Shown: in pieces, positions 38,901 through 48,000 of the stretch
Layout: each line of letters begins with the position of its first letter
How positions within the stretch are numbered: the first letter of the stretch is position 1
Assembly (NCBI GenBank): GCA_039680605.1
Contig: JBDKTA010000008.1
Coordinates: 1 to 64,000 of the forward strand
DNA: 64,000 nucleotides
Origin: Planctomycetaceae bacterium
GTDB lineage: Bacteria; Planctomycetota; Phycisphaerae; SM23-33
Direction: 5' to 3'
The notes under the pieces: generated by a model
Seen by the model: the letters and a program-made list of their open reading frames with translations, nothing else
Told to the model about the DNA's origin: nothing
Database searches by the model: none
Program-made: the position numbers and the translations under genes

Positions 38901-39639
38901 CCCAGCGGGCGTCTTCTTTCTGGGGCATCAGCGACGCCGCCAGTTCCGATTCGCCGAAATGGTTCAGCATCTCCGCGATGGTCTTGTAGATTCGCTCGTC
39001 GGTGCGGGCGAGCTTCGTGAAGCGATCCAGGTCGCCGGCAAAGCGGTCGTAGCGCATCTCGTCGCAGATGCGGCGGCGGACCTGTTCGCAGACGGCCGGC
39101 ACGGCCGGGTGCCCGCGCGGGATCGCCCCGCGCTGGGCCAGGTCCAGCGCCTCGTCGAGAGCCTTCGTCCAGGCGGCGTCGTCCGCGTCGATTCCGGCCG
39201 AGCAATCCGCCAATTCCAGATACGCCTGGGCGACAAGATCGCCCTGGCCGCCGAACTCGCGCGTGACCTTCCAGGCGTAATGCGCCCCGGCTTGGGGCAG
39301 GCCGGCCCGGCGGCACAGGGCTGCCATCGCCAGGTATGCCTGGGCGTGCTGGTCCCGGCGCTGCGGGAAATGAGCTATCATCGCCTTGTACAGTTCGATC
39401 TCGCGCAGGACCGCGATGGTCGCCGGCGCGGGGTTATCGCCCTTGGCAGCCGCGGCCGCGGCTCGCAGGGGCGCAAGATTCTCGGCCAGGGTCTGCTCCC
39501 ACGAATCCTTCCATTGCACGCTGATCTGTCGCCACGGGGCGGGGATGAAGTCCTCCTGCGGACCGGGGAGAGTTTCTGCCGCCGCCGCGGCGCCCGCCGC
39601 GCAGCACAACATCGCGACCGCCGCCAGACAGCGGCGCAT
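35992..39639 (-). CDS. Large secreted TPR/PQQ-like propeller protein
   Basis: About 1215 residues. I start at MRRCLAAVAMLCCAAGAAAA, a signal peptide; an upstream in-frame ATG would add 15 residues and no clear SD supports either. Residues 30-400 are helical TPR-like repeats (AYLAMAALCRRAGLPQAGAH, AALRAAAQIGLCLALG). From about 500 on are PQQ-propeller repeats: VYRLSGGGAVSAVDSRTGKD, HLVCLDGRSGGIVWK, VTALQADTGELLWSV and WVAALDVATGRPLWQ. It probably works in the periplasm as a scaffold. A similar architecture is encoded at 45076-48819. Confidence 0.75.
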   Translation of the reverse strand: MRRCLAAVAMLCCAAGAAAAAETLPGPQEDFIPAPWRQISVQWKDSWEQTLAENLAPLRAAAAAAKGDNPAPATIAVLREIELYKAMIAHFPQRRDQHAQAYLAMAALCRRAGLPQAGAHYAWKVTREFGGQGDLVAQAYLELADCSAGIDADDAAWTKALDEALDLAQRGAIPRGHPAVPAVCEQVRRRICDEMRYDRFAGDLDRFTKLARTDERIYKTIAEMLNHFGESELAASLMPQKEDARWGAEAVRPTPGNLPPPPRNAELETRWEAFARGAQGVDASRPIDADQVQRILDLAAAGDAFAARGDVHYVSYRTLAQSVLDALPEANLAPLRALQNNAAGRLAMAIRSAEDPAAVARLTRLYPYAVGVHEALVDVGERALRAGHFTAATAAFRHVVRYSQDSTLRAAAQIGLCLALGAGRGSDEEARAILAAVPDAAEVPWRGATAPAGQIKASLLAGTSGGEPPRALSDLPRVPIALPADWPLMQRHREGPVRNFGLHAPWPVTRIERVGAAFFVSGPGRLARFQAGSAAPLWQVRASAAAAPAEAQPPSQYMQHPWRDVYCRPVGSPAAGSSAVAEDGQAVYRLSGGGAVSAVDSRTGKDLWSTATDPQWRGLAAMNYPAAADGRVYVLAVPAAESDRAAAKPMASKGPWHLVCLDGRSGGIVWKTPLSWSDSGELDLARDGTAVTIDADSVYCCPGMGLVARCDARDGRLMWVRGYPSAVGNVAMADALVYSREGTSPIRADGRLFVAPRDSSGVTALQADTGELLWSVAMAPSDRMLGVSGGSLVTLSGQWVAALDVATGRPLWQRRFAQGAPVQGALSGANVIVLENRRLHLLSARTGKTLEEKTLDGDRDAQYAFLADGALAELLPPRVAQIAPGAVLAAPLALPLAKAAYIGADEPSLVVSPKGDEAGFCILSGRRLLRVMTQPQLTIAWQRTLALRPLAAHIVGGRVLLSGDRRLAALDRSDGADQWTLSVPLVPYDVGGNDSLVTALPGSYGAARLAAIDPAAGKLLWTRGLVEAARFRGGIYRVELGRGAGAARTVSVVLRTLFDNGWQGGRVELNPAGGAVTTIVPFAPPPQEGIWFSGRGLVNAGADPAVRIAAGAAPGRAVYELPKPDMAGVHEILACRASGQRMIVVSGLAARQRQQGRVYVDVFDSVTRRHLGRQTLEGLAYCTGGQSGYDTHAEILDRAVVVTDAGGVHVFTAAK

Positions 39640-39742
39640 GGCTATGGCATGGAGCACAAGACCGACCGGGCATGGCATCACCCGGTTAAACCGCCGCCTG
39701 TCCCGGGTGTGTCGCACAAGAAGAAGTTGGCGGCCCTGAAGA

Positions 39743-41329
39743 TCATTCATCTTCGGGCTTTTCGGCCACGGGCAGCTTGCCGATCTTGTCGCGGTCGGCT
39801 TTGGCTTTGTCGTGCAGGCCGAGTCTTTCGTAGGCCTGGGCCCGCTCGAAATAGGCGGCGTCGTGCAGGCCTCCGCTGTGCTGGGCAACGACGGCGCTGA
39901 AGTCCTTGACGGCAGGGCGATACTGCCCCGCCCGCAGGCGCGAGGCGCCGCGGAGCAGGTAGAGCACGTAGTCGTTTGGCGTCAGGCGGATCATGTCGGT
40001 GAAGGTTTCGGCGGCGCCCTGGTAATCGGCGGCGTCGAACTGCAGACCGCCCAGGCAGTCCTTGCAGATGCGGTCGTCCGGCCAGGTGCGGCAGGCCTCC
40101 TTGAGCATCGCGATGGCCTGGGGCTTCTTGCCCTCGCCCGCCAGGGCGCTGGCGCGGGTGGGCAGGCCCTGGAGGCCTTGCGGGGCAGTCAACTGGCTCA
40201 ACAGCAGCCGCATGTCGTCGGGGAACACGCGCTTGTACGTGATGGGCGTCCACGGATGCCCTGCCGTCATCACGTCGGAGTACGGTTTGTCGGGGTACCA
40301 CGGCGGGTGCCCCAGCCCGGCCATGTGCCCGATCTCGTGGGCGATGGTCGCCGCGGCCATCTCGTCGGTCAGTTCCAGCCCGCGGGCGGTGAGGATAGCC
40401 CAGTTGAGCGCGTCGCCCATCCGCGCGTCGGCGGGGCGGTAGTGGTCCCAGATGCTGACGGAATTGCACGCCGTCAGCGCCTCGCGGCTGGCGACGAACG
40501 TGCAGCGAACGTGAAGGTCGACCCCGCTGCGGCCATAGCACGCCTCGACCAGCCTGAGGATGTCGGCCAGCTGCTGCTCGACCTTCATGCGATTGGCCTT
40601 GCGACCGGCGTAGAAGAGCGAGACGTCCAGCGAAAGGTTGGCGCGGCCGCCTTTCTTGGACAGCGTGTAGTTGATTTTTCGGTGTCCGGGATAGGTGGTC
40701 GGTCCGGAATCGTAGGCGACTTTCACGCTGGCGCCCTCGGGCACCTTGGCCAAGGCGCCGCTCAGCCAGGCGTCGAACGTGCGGAAGCTCTCGTGCAGCG
40801 TCCGGCAGCGCTGGGCGGCCGCGGCCGCGGCGGTGTTCTTCGGCTCGCCTTTGGCGGCGCGTTGATAGGCGTCGGCGGCCTTGTCGAACTGGAGCATGCC
40901 CTCGTAGCTCTCAGCCAGAGCCTCGTCGACCATCACCAGATGGGCTGAGGGTTGCTTGAAGCTCTCGATGATCTTGCGTTCCCGCAGGAGCGACTTGAGC
41001 CCCTGGGGATATTGCCCGGTGAGGTTCTGGTAGACGCCCAGACCGAGGTTGAAGGCTGTGTTGCCCGGGAACTCCTTGGCGCCCTGGGCGTAGAGCCGGA
41101 TGGCGGCTTTCATTTCGGCGGCGGCGCGGACATAGTCCAGCGACGTGTACAGGTCGTTGTAGGCGTTGTGGTGAGCGACGGCCTTGTTGAGCAGTTCCTG
41201 CGGTCCGGCGGCGGCAGGTCGCGACTGCGCAGCGGCCGGATGCACGGCGGCGATCAGGCAGGCGGCGATCAGCCAGCCCGGCCATCGGCGTGTGACGGGT
41301 TCAGCGGTAAGCATTCGTTCGCAGGCCAT
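39743..41329 (-). CDS. Secreted metzincin metalloprotease flanked by TPRs
   Basis: 528 residues. A signal-like segment (WPGWLIAACLIAAVHPAAA) is followed by TPR-like helices (residues 50-190). The zinc motif HEIGHMAGLGH spans His331-Glu332-His335-His341, exactly the HExxHxxGxxH form of metzincins, and DVMTAG downstream supplies the Met-turn. C-terminal TPRs follow (residues 400-520, e.g. LYLLRGASRLRAGQYRPAVK). The start overlaps the stop of the upstream membrane-protein gene. Probably an exported protease whose TPRs recruit substrates or partners. Confidence 0.8.
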   Translation of the reverse strand: MACERMLTAEPVTRRWPGWLIAACLIAAVHPAAAQSRPAAAGPQELLNKAVAHHNAYNDLYTSLDYVRAAAEMKAAIRLYAQGAKEFPGNTAFNLGLGVYQNLTGQYPQGLKSLLRERKIIESFKQPSAHLVMVDEALAESYEGMLQFDKAADAYQRAAKGEPKNTAAAAAAQRCRTLHESFRTFDAWLSGALAKVPEGASVKVAYDSGPTTYPGHRKINYTLSKKGGRANLSLDVSLFYAGRKANRMKVEQQLADILRLVEACYGRSGVDLHVRCTFVASREALTACNSVSIWDHYRPADARMGDALNWAILTARGLELTDEMAAATIAHEIGHMAGLGHPPWYPDKPYSDVMTAGHPWTPITYKRVFPDDMRLLLSQLTAPQGLQGLPTRASALAGEGKKPQAIAMLKEACRTWPDDRICKDCLGGLQFDAADYQGAAETFTDMIRLTPNDYVLYLLRGASRLRAGQYRPAVKDFSAVVAQHSGGLHDAAYFERAQAYERLGLHDKAKADRDKIGKLPVAEKPEDE

Positions 41330-41843
41330 CGCGTAACGTCGGGCCGTAGCGGTCCATCCGGGCTCGCTCGACCAGCAGCCAGACCAGGAAGGTCACCCAC
41401 ACCAGCACCGCCACGGCCAGCATGACCGGAAGGGAGAGGCTGTTGGCCAGTTCCCAGGCGTTCTGGGGGTCCGCCGGCGGCGTGGGAATCATAGCGCGGC
41501 AGGCCACGCCGGCCAGCATCGCTGCGCCGGCGGCCAGGAGCATCTGGCAGGCCGACGACACCCACGCCCACGAGACGCTGCACCGCTGGCGGCTGGCACG
41601 GACCACCAGCGCCAGCGACAGGCACAGCCATGCCAGCCCCGCCAGGTTGAGCACCAGTGCGCCGTCGACAAAAAGCCCCTTGGCCACATCCGAAAGCGGC
41701 GTCTGCCCTTGCCCCGGCGACGCCGTCGCCAGCATCCATCGCCCCACGCCGGCTGCGGCGGCCCAGGCCAGATACCCAAAACCGGCGAAGGACAGCGCCA
41801 AGGCTACGTCAAACCGGGTTGTGCGACGCAAACGACCAAGCAT
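41301..41843 (-). CDS. Polytopic membrane protein
   Basis: 180 residues with about four membrane segments (LALSFAGFGYLAWAAAAG, LVLNLAGLAWLCLSLALVV, MLLAAGAAMLAGVACRAM, MLAVAVLVWVTFLVWLLV). No known family. The 29-base overlap with the metalloprotease gene implies coupling, so it may anchor, secrete or regulate that protease. Confidence 0.65.
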   Translation of the reverse strand: MLGRLRRTTRFDVALALSFAGFGYLAWAAAAGVGRWMLATASPGQGQTPLSDVAKGLFVDGALVLNLAGLAWLCLSLALVVRASRQRCSVSWAWVSSACQMLLAAGAAMLAGVACRAMIPTPPADPQNAWELANSLSLPVMLAVAVLVWVTFLVWLLVERARMDRYGPTLRDGLRTNAYR

Positions 41844-42031
41844 GATTGCATTACACCAAGGCGACGGCGGCGCGTCAAAGGCAAAAGTCGCCTGTAACCG
41901 CTCCACGGCGGCGGGCTACTATGATTATGAAGTGCAATAGCGGCCGGGGCGTTGCGTTTCGCATGAGGTGTCCGTCAGGTCGCTCACGTGCGTGGGCGGA
42001 TGGCGGACGTGCAAACCGAAAGGGTTCTACC

Positions 42032-42406
42032 GTGAAGAAGATTGCTGTAATGTTGGTGGCCGCTCTGGTGCTGACGGGGTTTGTGGTGTCTCAGGCGATG
42101 GCCCAGGACGGGGCCAAGCCCGGCAAGAAGCGGGGCGCTGGGCTGCGCGGCGAGGTCGTCAAGGTCGAAGATAAAGCCCTGACGATCAAGGACAAGGCCG
42201 GCAAGGAAACGGTCGTCACGACCGATGAGAAGACTGTCGTGATGGTCGACCGCAAGGAAGCCAAGCTCGCTGACGTCAAGCCCGGAATGCGCGTCATGAT
42301 CACGCCCGCCACCGGCGTGGCGACAAAGATTGTGGCCCACACCCCCAAGGCCAAACCCGAGGCCAAGCCCGAGGAACCAGCGCCGGCCGAAAAACCGGCT
42401 GAGTGA
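42032..42406 (+). CDS. Small secreted protein with SH3/OB-like core
   Basis: 124 residues from GTG with AAAGGG upstream. Signal peptide KKIAVMLVAALVLTGFVVSQAMA; the core GEVVKVEDKALTIKDKAGKE and VDRKEAKLADVKPGMRVMI resembles small beta-barrel domains that bind metal or act as periplasmic chaperones; the end is a Lys/Pro/Glu tail (KAKPEAKPEEPAPAEKP). Function unknown. Confidence 0.65.
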   Translation: MKKIAVMLVAALVLTGFVVSQAMAQDGAKPGKKRGAGLRGEVVKVEDKALTIKDKAGKETVVTTDEKTVVMVDRKEAKLADVKPGMRVMITPATGVATKIVAHTPKAKPEAKPEEPAPAEKPAE

Positions 42407-42428
42407 AACCCAGGATTGACCGACTGCA

Positions 42429-42466
42429 AACACATGCCCGCGGGCGATGGCTCGCGGGCATGTTTG
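42429..42466 (+). terminator. Hairpin terminator after the small secreted protein
   Basis: CATGCCCGCG (42433-42442) pairs with CGCGGGCATG (42453-42462); flanking GCAAA and TTTGC extend the stem. It separates convergent genes and may work on both strands. Confidence 0.7.
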
Positions 42467-42480
42467 CATCTCAGCGGTAT

Positions 42481-42578
42481 ATGGAGTGCGGCAGCCTTAG
42501 CTGCCGCTTTCAAAGTTGTTGCGGGCGCTGCCTCGTTTGAGAAACATCCAGGGCGGCGTCGGGGCCGCCGCACTCCAG
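42481..42578. repeat. REP-like repeat with a partial inverse copy
   Basis: 42481-42510 is a full ATGGAGTGCGGCAGCC...CTGCCGCTTT unit; about 42551-42578 is a diverged inverse unit (GGGCCGCCGCACTCC). Confidence 0.7.
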
Positions 42579-42611
42579 GCTCGCCTTGCGGCGACGGGCC
42601 CCGGCAAATTT

Positions 42612-43205
42612 TCACTTCTGTCTGTGGCTCATCTTCTTCGCCGCCGGGACAGCGGCGGCGAGATAATCCGCCAGCGACCAGAGCGTCACCGCGATGACCA
42701 GCGATGCCGTGATGACGCGGCTGGAGGAAACCAGCAGCCCCGAGCCGCCCGCGTGGGCGATCCAGGCGGTGATGATGAAGCTGAAGAGCCCAGCGCCCTG
42801 GATGATGGCTTTGATCTTGCCGCTGAGGCGGGCGGCGGTGCTCGTGCCGGACAGGGCGGCCACCACGCGGGCGTAGGAGACGATAATATCGCGTGCGGCC
42901 ATGGTCAGGGGGATGGCGATAGTCGCCCAGCCGGCCAGCGCCAGGGCGAAGTAGATCGTCAGGCGGGCCAGCGAGTCGGCCAGCGGGTCGAGAATGCCGC
43001 CGAGCATCGAGGCCGTTCCCGCGCGGCGGGCGGCGATGCCATCGAAGATGTCGGAGGCTTCTTCCAGCGCCGCCAGCGCCAGCAGGGCGATGAACGTCGC
43101 CGCCGTCGCGCCGCCAAAGGCGATCAGCGCCGCCATCGCGGCGGCGAGTATGATTCGCGCGAATGTCAGGATGTATGCGAGGTATCTGAGCACTTCATTT
43201 CCCAA
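42612..43205 (-). CDS. CDP-alcohol phosphatidyltransferase family protein
   Basis: About 197 residues; TTG at 43205 or GTG at 43193, neither with a good SD. The family motif D-x2-D-G-x2-A-R-x8-G-x3-D-x3-D is present as DIFDGIAARR, then GTASMLGGILDPLAD. Five to six membrane segments follow. Such enzymes transfer phosphatidyl groups from CDP-diacylglycerol, for example PgsA or cardiolipin-type synthases. Substrate is not predictable from sequence alone. Confidence 0.8.
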   Translation of the reverse strand: MGNEVLRYLAYILTFARIILAAAMAALIAFGGATAATFIALLALAALEEASDIFDGIAARRAGTASMLGGILDPLADSLARLTIYFALALAGWATIAIPLTMAARDIIVSYARVVAALSGTSTAARLSGKIKAIIQGAGLFSFIITAWIAHAGGSGLLVSSSRVITASLVIAVTLWSLADYLAAAVPAAKKMSHRQK

Positions 43206-43236
43206 CAGATGCCAAGCCGCAAGCGGCGGATGCGAA

Positions 43237-43962
43237 TCAAAACGGGGCGCTGGTGCGGCGGCGGATGTAGATCTCGTCCACCGCGGCGCGGTCCGACAGG
43301 CTCAGCAGGTACAGCACGGCCTGGGCGATGTCTTCAGGCGAAAGCAGGATCGACGGGTCCAGGTCGGGGCGCGAGCGGCGGACCATCTCGGTGTCGACTC
43401 CGCCGGGCGAAATCACGCTGACGCGGATGCCGTGCTCCTGCGCCTCGACGGCCAGGCTTCTGGTCAGCCCCATCACCGCGTGCTTGGTGGCGGTGTAGGC
43501 CCCCTGGTTGGCGTAGCCCTTGAACCCCAGCACGCTGGAGATGTTGATGATGTACCCGCTGCGATGCGGGATCATCAGCTTCATCGCCTCGCGGCAGCAC
43601 AACGCCGTGCCGCGGATGTTGACGGCCATCATGGCGTCGACGTCGGCGGCCGATAGCTCCGCCACGCGGGCGTACCGCCCGACGCCGGCGTTGTTGACCA
43701 GCACGTCCAGCCGCCCGAGACGGTCGACGACCTGCGTGAAGAGATTCACCACGCTGGACTCGTCGGCCAGGTCCACCGCGATAGCGCTGGCCGCCCCGCC
43801 GGCGGCGGTGATCTCCTTCGCCACGGCCGCAATCTCATCGCCCGACCGCGCCGCGACGACGACGTGCGCCCCGGCCCGTCCCAGCGCCAGGGCGATCGCC
43901 CGCCCGATCCCCCGCCCGCCGCCGCTAACCAGGGCGACCTTGCCTTTTACGTTTGCTGCCAT
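43237..43962 (-). CDS. Short-chain dehydrogenase/reductase
   Basis: 241 residues from MAANVKGKVAL. Classical SDR motifs: GGGRGIG (cofactor), DLAD, NNAGVG, the Ser in NISSVLG and Y-T-A-T-K (catalytic Tyr and Lys). NADP preference is likely because Arg and Ser follow the second strand (AARSGDE). Substrate unknown; the sequence resembles 3-oxoacyl-ACP reductase-type SDRs. Confidence 0.85.
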   Translation of the reverse strand: MAANVKGKVALVSGGGRGIGRAIALALGRAGAHVVVAARSGDEIAAVAKEITAAGGAASAIAVDLADESSVVNLFTQVVDRLGRLDVLVNNAGVGRYARVAELSAADVDAMMAVNIRGTALCCREAMKLMIPHRSGYIINISSVLGFKGYANQGAYTATKHAVMGLTRSLAVEAQEHGIRVSVISPGGVDTEMVRRSRPDLDPSILLSPEDIAQAVLYLLSLSDRAAVDEIYIRRRTSAPF

Positions 43963-44042
43963 TGGAGCAGATGATACCCGGTCCTCCACGGGCTGGAAAG
44001 CCTGTGCCACCGCAGGAGCCGATACGCTAGAATAGCCCAGCT

Positions 44043-44930
44043 ATGACTGACGATCGCCGCAAGAAACTCGAAGACCTCAAACGCGCCGTTGGCGGCAAGA
44101 TCATATCGGCTGCCGATCTGCTCAAGAACGCGCCCAAGCCGCGGCCGCTGCCGCCGCCGCCGTCCCTTCCGGAAGAACCCGTTGAGGAGCCCGTTGCCGA
44201 CACGATGGGCAGCACTCTTGCCATTGGCACGGGGTCCTGCCGTCGCATCGAGACCGATCCGGCAGAGGTACACAACCGCGGCGGGCAGATCGTCGCCGAG
44301 TTCGACCGCGTCATGCGCGGGGCGCGACAGCGATTTGACGAGCTCGATGCCTCGCCGGGATTGTGTGCGGCCTCCGACGCCCGCGGCGAGGACGTGCTCT
44401 TTCTGCGCCTCGAGCGCAGCGGCGGCGCCGAGGCGCCGATCTTCCTGGCCGGCATGGCGTCGCTGCGCGGCCACGACATGATCATCGAACAGTTCCTGGC
44501 CCTGGAGGAAACCGAAGAGCCCGCCCTGCTGCAGGCAATCGCTGACAGGCTCGGGCAGGCAAGCGTGGCCGTGACCTTCGACACGGCGCGATCGGGCGAC
44601 GTGGCCGCCTTCCGCCGGCGCGCCGACCTGCATCCGGTGAGTCTGCCCGACCGCATGCCAGCCGGGCTCAATCTGAGGGCGGATTTTCGCCAGCGCTACC
44701 GCGGTCAACTGCGCAGCTTCTCCCTGGCGGCGCTGGAGCAAGCCTTTGGCGGCCGCCGCCGCAAGGCCTCCCTCGACCGCCGGGCCGTGCCCGAGATTCA
44801 CCGCTATTTCATAGAAACCGGCGACGAGGCCCCTCTGCTGCGCGTGCTCAAGTCTAATCGCGAAGACCTGCTGGCGATGGTTCAACTGCTGACGATGCTC
44901 CTGACCGGCAGCGAACCGGCGGGGGAATGA
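44043..44930 (+). CDS. Divergent YprB-type RNase H-like protein
   Basis: 295 residues. A Pro-rich linker (KPRPLPPPPSLPEEPVEEPV) follows the first helix. The later part parallels YprB: APIFLAGMASLRGHDMIIEQ, EETEEPALLQAIADRLG, VAVTFDTARSGDVAAF, LRSFSLAALEQAFGGRR and NREDLLAM. The D-x-E pair of active enzymes (DTETTGL in YprB) is reduced to a region LDASPGL, so one acidic residue is missing. The protein may be an inactive or altered member. Confidence 0.55.
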   Translation: MTDDRRKKLEDLKRAVGGKIISAADLLKNAPKPRPLPPPPSLPEEPVEEPVADTMGSTLAIGTGSCRRIETDPAEVHNRGGQIVAEFDRVMRGARQRFDELDASPGLCAASDARGEDVLFLRLERSGGAEAPIFLAGMASLRGHDMIIEQFLALEETEEPALLQAIADRLGQASVAVTFDTARSGDVAAFRRRADLHPVSLPDRMPAGLNLRADFRQRYRGQLRSFSLAALEQAFGGRRRKASLDRRAVPEIHRYFIETGDEAPLLRVLKSNREDLLAMVQLLTMLLTGSEPAGE

Positions 44931-45075
44931 AACTTACCCCAGTCGAACATGAACCTTCGGTTCACCGGCTGGGGCTTCGGACGGGGCGACGTGAGAGCCA
45001 CTTTCAGCGAACCGGCGTTGGGGCGCGCGGGTTCAATATGGGGTGCATACCTGCATAAGACATACGGAGCTTGGG

Positions 45076-48000
45076 ATGAGCGGGCAACGGGTGTTGACGT
45101 CGTTGGCGGTCGGGGCGGTTGTCATTCTGGCCAGCCAAGGGGCGCTGTGGGCCCAGGCGGCGGTCTGGGACGCGCCGGACCAGCTTGGTGGGCCCGCCCA
45201 TGCCTGGGCGGCGATGGTCCAGGCCACGCCGGCTGTGCCCGAGGCCATCACGGTCGAGGAGTTCAAGTCGTGGTTCGCCGCGGCGGAAGGGGCCAAGAGC
45301 AAAGCTGAACTGGCGGCAGGGGTGGTTCGTTTCTCGGGGCTTTGGAAGCTTCTGTCGCCCTGGCCTGACGACGCGGCGCTGCGGATTCGCCCCTGGGGCG
45401 GCGGGCGCATCCGCATTCACCTCTGGTCCGGTCAGCGCGGGGTCTCGCTGTGGTACGACCACGCCGCAACGGTCTGCCGCTGGTATGCCTACGAGGCCGC
45501 ACGCAGCGGCGAGTCCCCGCGGCCGGCGAGTGTGGCGTTGGCGGCGGGTGACAACGGCAAGCACGTTCGCCTGCAGCCTCCGGCGGAACCGAACAAACCG
45601 CAGGTCGTGCTGCCGACGGACATCCGCTGGCAGGGCGGGCAGCTTGTGCTCTCGTGCGCGGGGGTGCATCTGCTGAGCGTGGCGATGCCGGCGGCCCCGA
45701 AGGCGGTCTACATCGAGCACGACCCCAGCGGCGGCGCCACGGCGGGGCTGAGCAGCATTGACATGGTCCGAACCGAGCCCGCCCCCGCGGCGCCGGAGGC
45801 GCTCAAGGCGCTGCCTCCGCAGGCGCCGGCGGCGATGGCGTGGAAGACCTCGCCGGCGGCGGACCTGGCCAAGCTGCCCGACGGTCGCGTCAAGCTGACT
45901 CTGGCCAAGGATGCGCAGCTCACATGGGCGTCGGTCGAGGCGCCGCGGGTGGGCGTCTGCGAGTACATCTTCGAGGTCGAAGACGCCGCCGGCAGCACGG
46001 GGGTGTACATCGGCGACAGCGACGGCGTTCCCCAGGCCGGGGCGCGGTTAGCGCCGGCGGCTGCGGGCGGGCCTAACCTTATAATGTTGTGCCCGCCTGC
46101 CCAGGGTGCGGGCGGATACGGTGCGGGCGGTCCGGCGGCGGCGGAGCCGATCGTCGGCAAGACCGTTCGCGTGCGGATGCTCTGGGCGTGCGGGGCGGTG
46201 AAAGTGTGGGTGGGCACGGCCAACGGCGGATGGGCGCGGCTGTACGAAACGCCCGCCCCGGTCTCGGCCAAGCCGGTCACGACGGTGGGCATCTACTGCG
46301 CCCCCGGGGCGGTGGGCGAGAAGGACCCGCCGCGGGCGATCACGCTCAAGAGCCTGCAGGTTCGCCCGTATGCGGCGATCAATGCCCTGGCGGCGGAGAA
46401 CCAGATCGCCGGCGCTCCGGACCTGCACGCGGTGGCGACGGCTGCGGAGTGGCTGACCAAAGCGCCCGGCGGTTCGCCCGAGGCGCTGCGGGCCTGCGCG
46501 ATCCGCAGCATCGCCGACGGTGCGCCGTACGCGCTGGCCGGGGCGCTGTGCGATGCGCTGGCGGCTGAGGCCGCAAGCGGCAGCGGACCCTGGCAGCAGC
46601 GGCTTGAGGCGCTGCATCAACTTAATGACATCATTCCGGCGACGACGGCAGACGGCGGGGCGATGGCGGCTCGCTGGGCGAGTTTCGAAGACGCCTATGA
46701 TCGGCTCTGCCGCCAGGGCGGCACGGATGTGGGTCTGGGGGCGGGCGTCTTTGAGCTTGAGCCGCCGTCGGGAAGAACGGTCGAGGCCCTGTGGCAGCGC
46801 GTGGTGCGGCGGCAGATCGCCTCGACCGTGGTGGCGCAGAACCCGGCGGTCGAGAAGCTGGTAGCCCAATCGCGGGGGATGCACCGCTGGGCGGCCCGGG
46901 ACCTGCTGGACTGGGCGTCCAAGCCGGACGTTGCGGCCGACGAGGCAGCCCGCAAGCACCCGCTGACATTCGAGGACGCCCGGACCGAGCGCACCTTCAA
47001 GCTGGACTACGCCTCGGCGATTGCCGGCGGGCAGATCGAGCAAGCGGCCAAGCTGTTCATCGCGAGGTATGTCGACCCCGACAACGCGGGCCTGGTTCAG
47101 AACGCCGCCGACCCGCACGGGTGGGTGAGCATGGAAGTCAGCGCCGCCGAGCTGATGGCCAAAAACCCTCGCGTGCAGCAGGAGCTCAACAAGCACGTGC
47201 TCCGCGGGCGGCTGCGGGTGCGGCAGGCCATCGCCGACAAAGACCCCCTCCGCGTGGGCTTCGCCGCGGCGCAGTTCTTCGGCACCGCAGCCGCTGCCGA
47301 GGCCAAGACGTGGCTGGGCGACCAGAGTTTCCTTGCCGGGCACTACAGCCAGGCGATGGAGCATTATGCCTCGGCGGTCGCATCGGCCGATGTCGTCGCC
47401 CGCGCGGGCGCCGCGGCGCGGATGCGTCTGGCGGCGGCGCGCGCGGGGCGGCAGGCGGGTCAGGCGGCCTCCGAGAGCGTCACCATCGGCGAGCAGACCT
47501 TCACGCCCGGGCAGATCGAGCAGGAAGTTTCTCGGGCCGCCGCGGTGGCGCAGTCGCGCCAGGGCGCGGCAAATCTGCCCTGGACGATCGCCCCGGCGGG
47601 CAAATACGCCGCCGCAGTGGGACAATTGCCCCCCGCCCCGGCGGGCGTGCCGGCGCAGATGTGGAATGTGCATGAGATCGCCCTGCTGATGGCCGCCCGT
47701 CCGCACGCGTTGCCGTTTAGCGGGCAGTGGCTGGCCCAGCGGCAGGGGCACGAGCTCAAGTGCATCGACCTGGCGGCGCGGGGCGTCAAGTCCACGCCGG
47801 CCCCGACGAGCGGGATCAAGTCGACTCCGGCCCCGGCCGCCACGCGCACCAAGGTGCTGCCACGCGGATGGGGCAAACGACTGGCGGCGCAGAAGAAGAA
47901 GGAACAACCCAAGCCCGCCGCCCCCGAACCGGGCGTCTTCAAGCCCGTGCCCGGACGCATGGCCTCGCAGCCGGTGGTCGTCGGCAACACGGTCTGGGCG

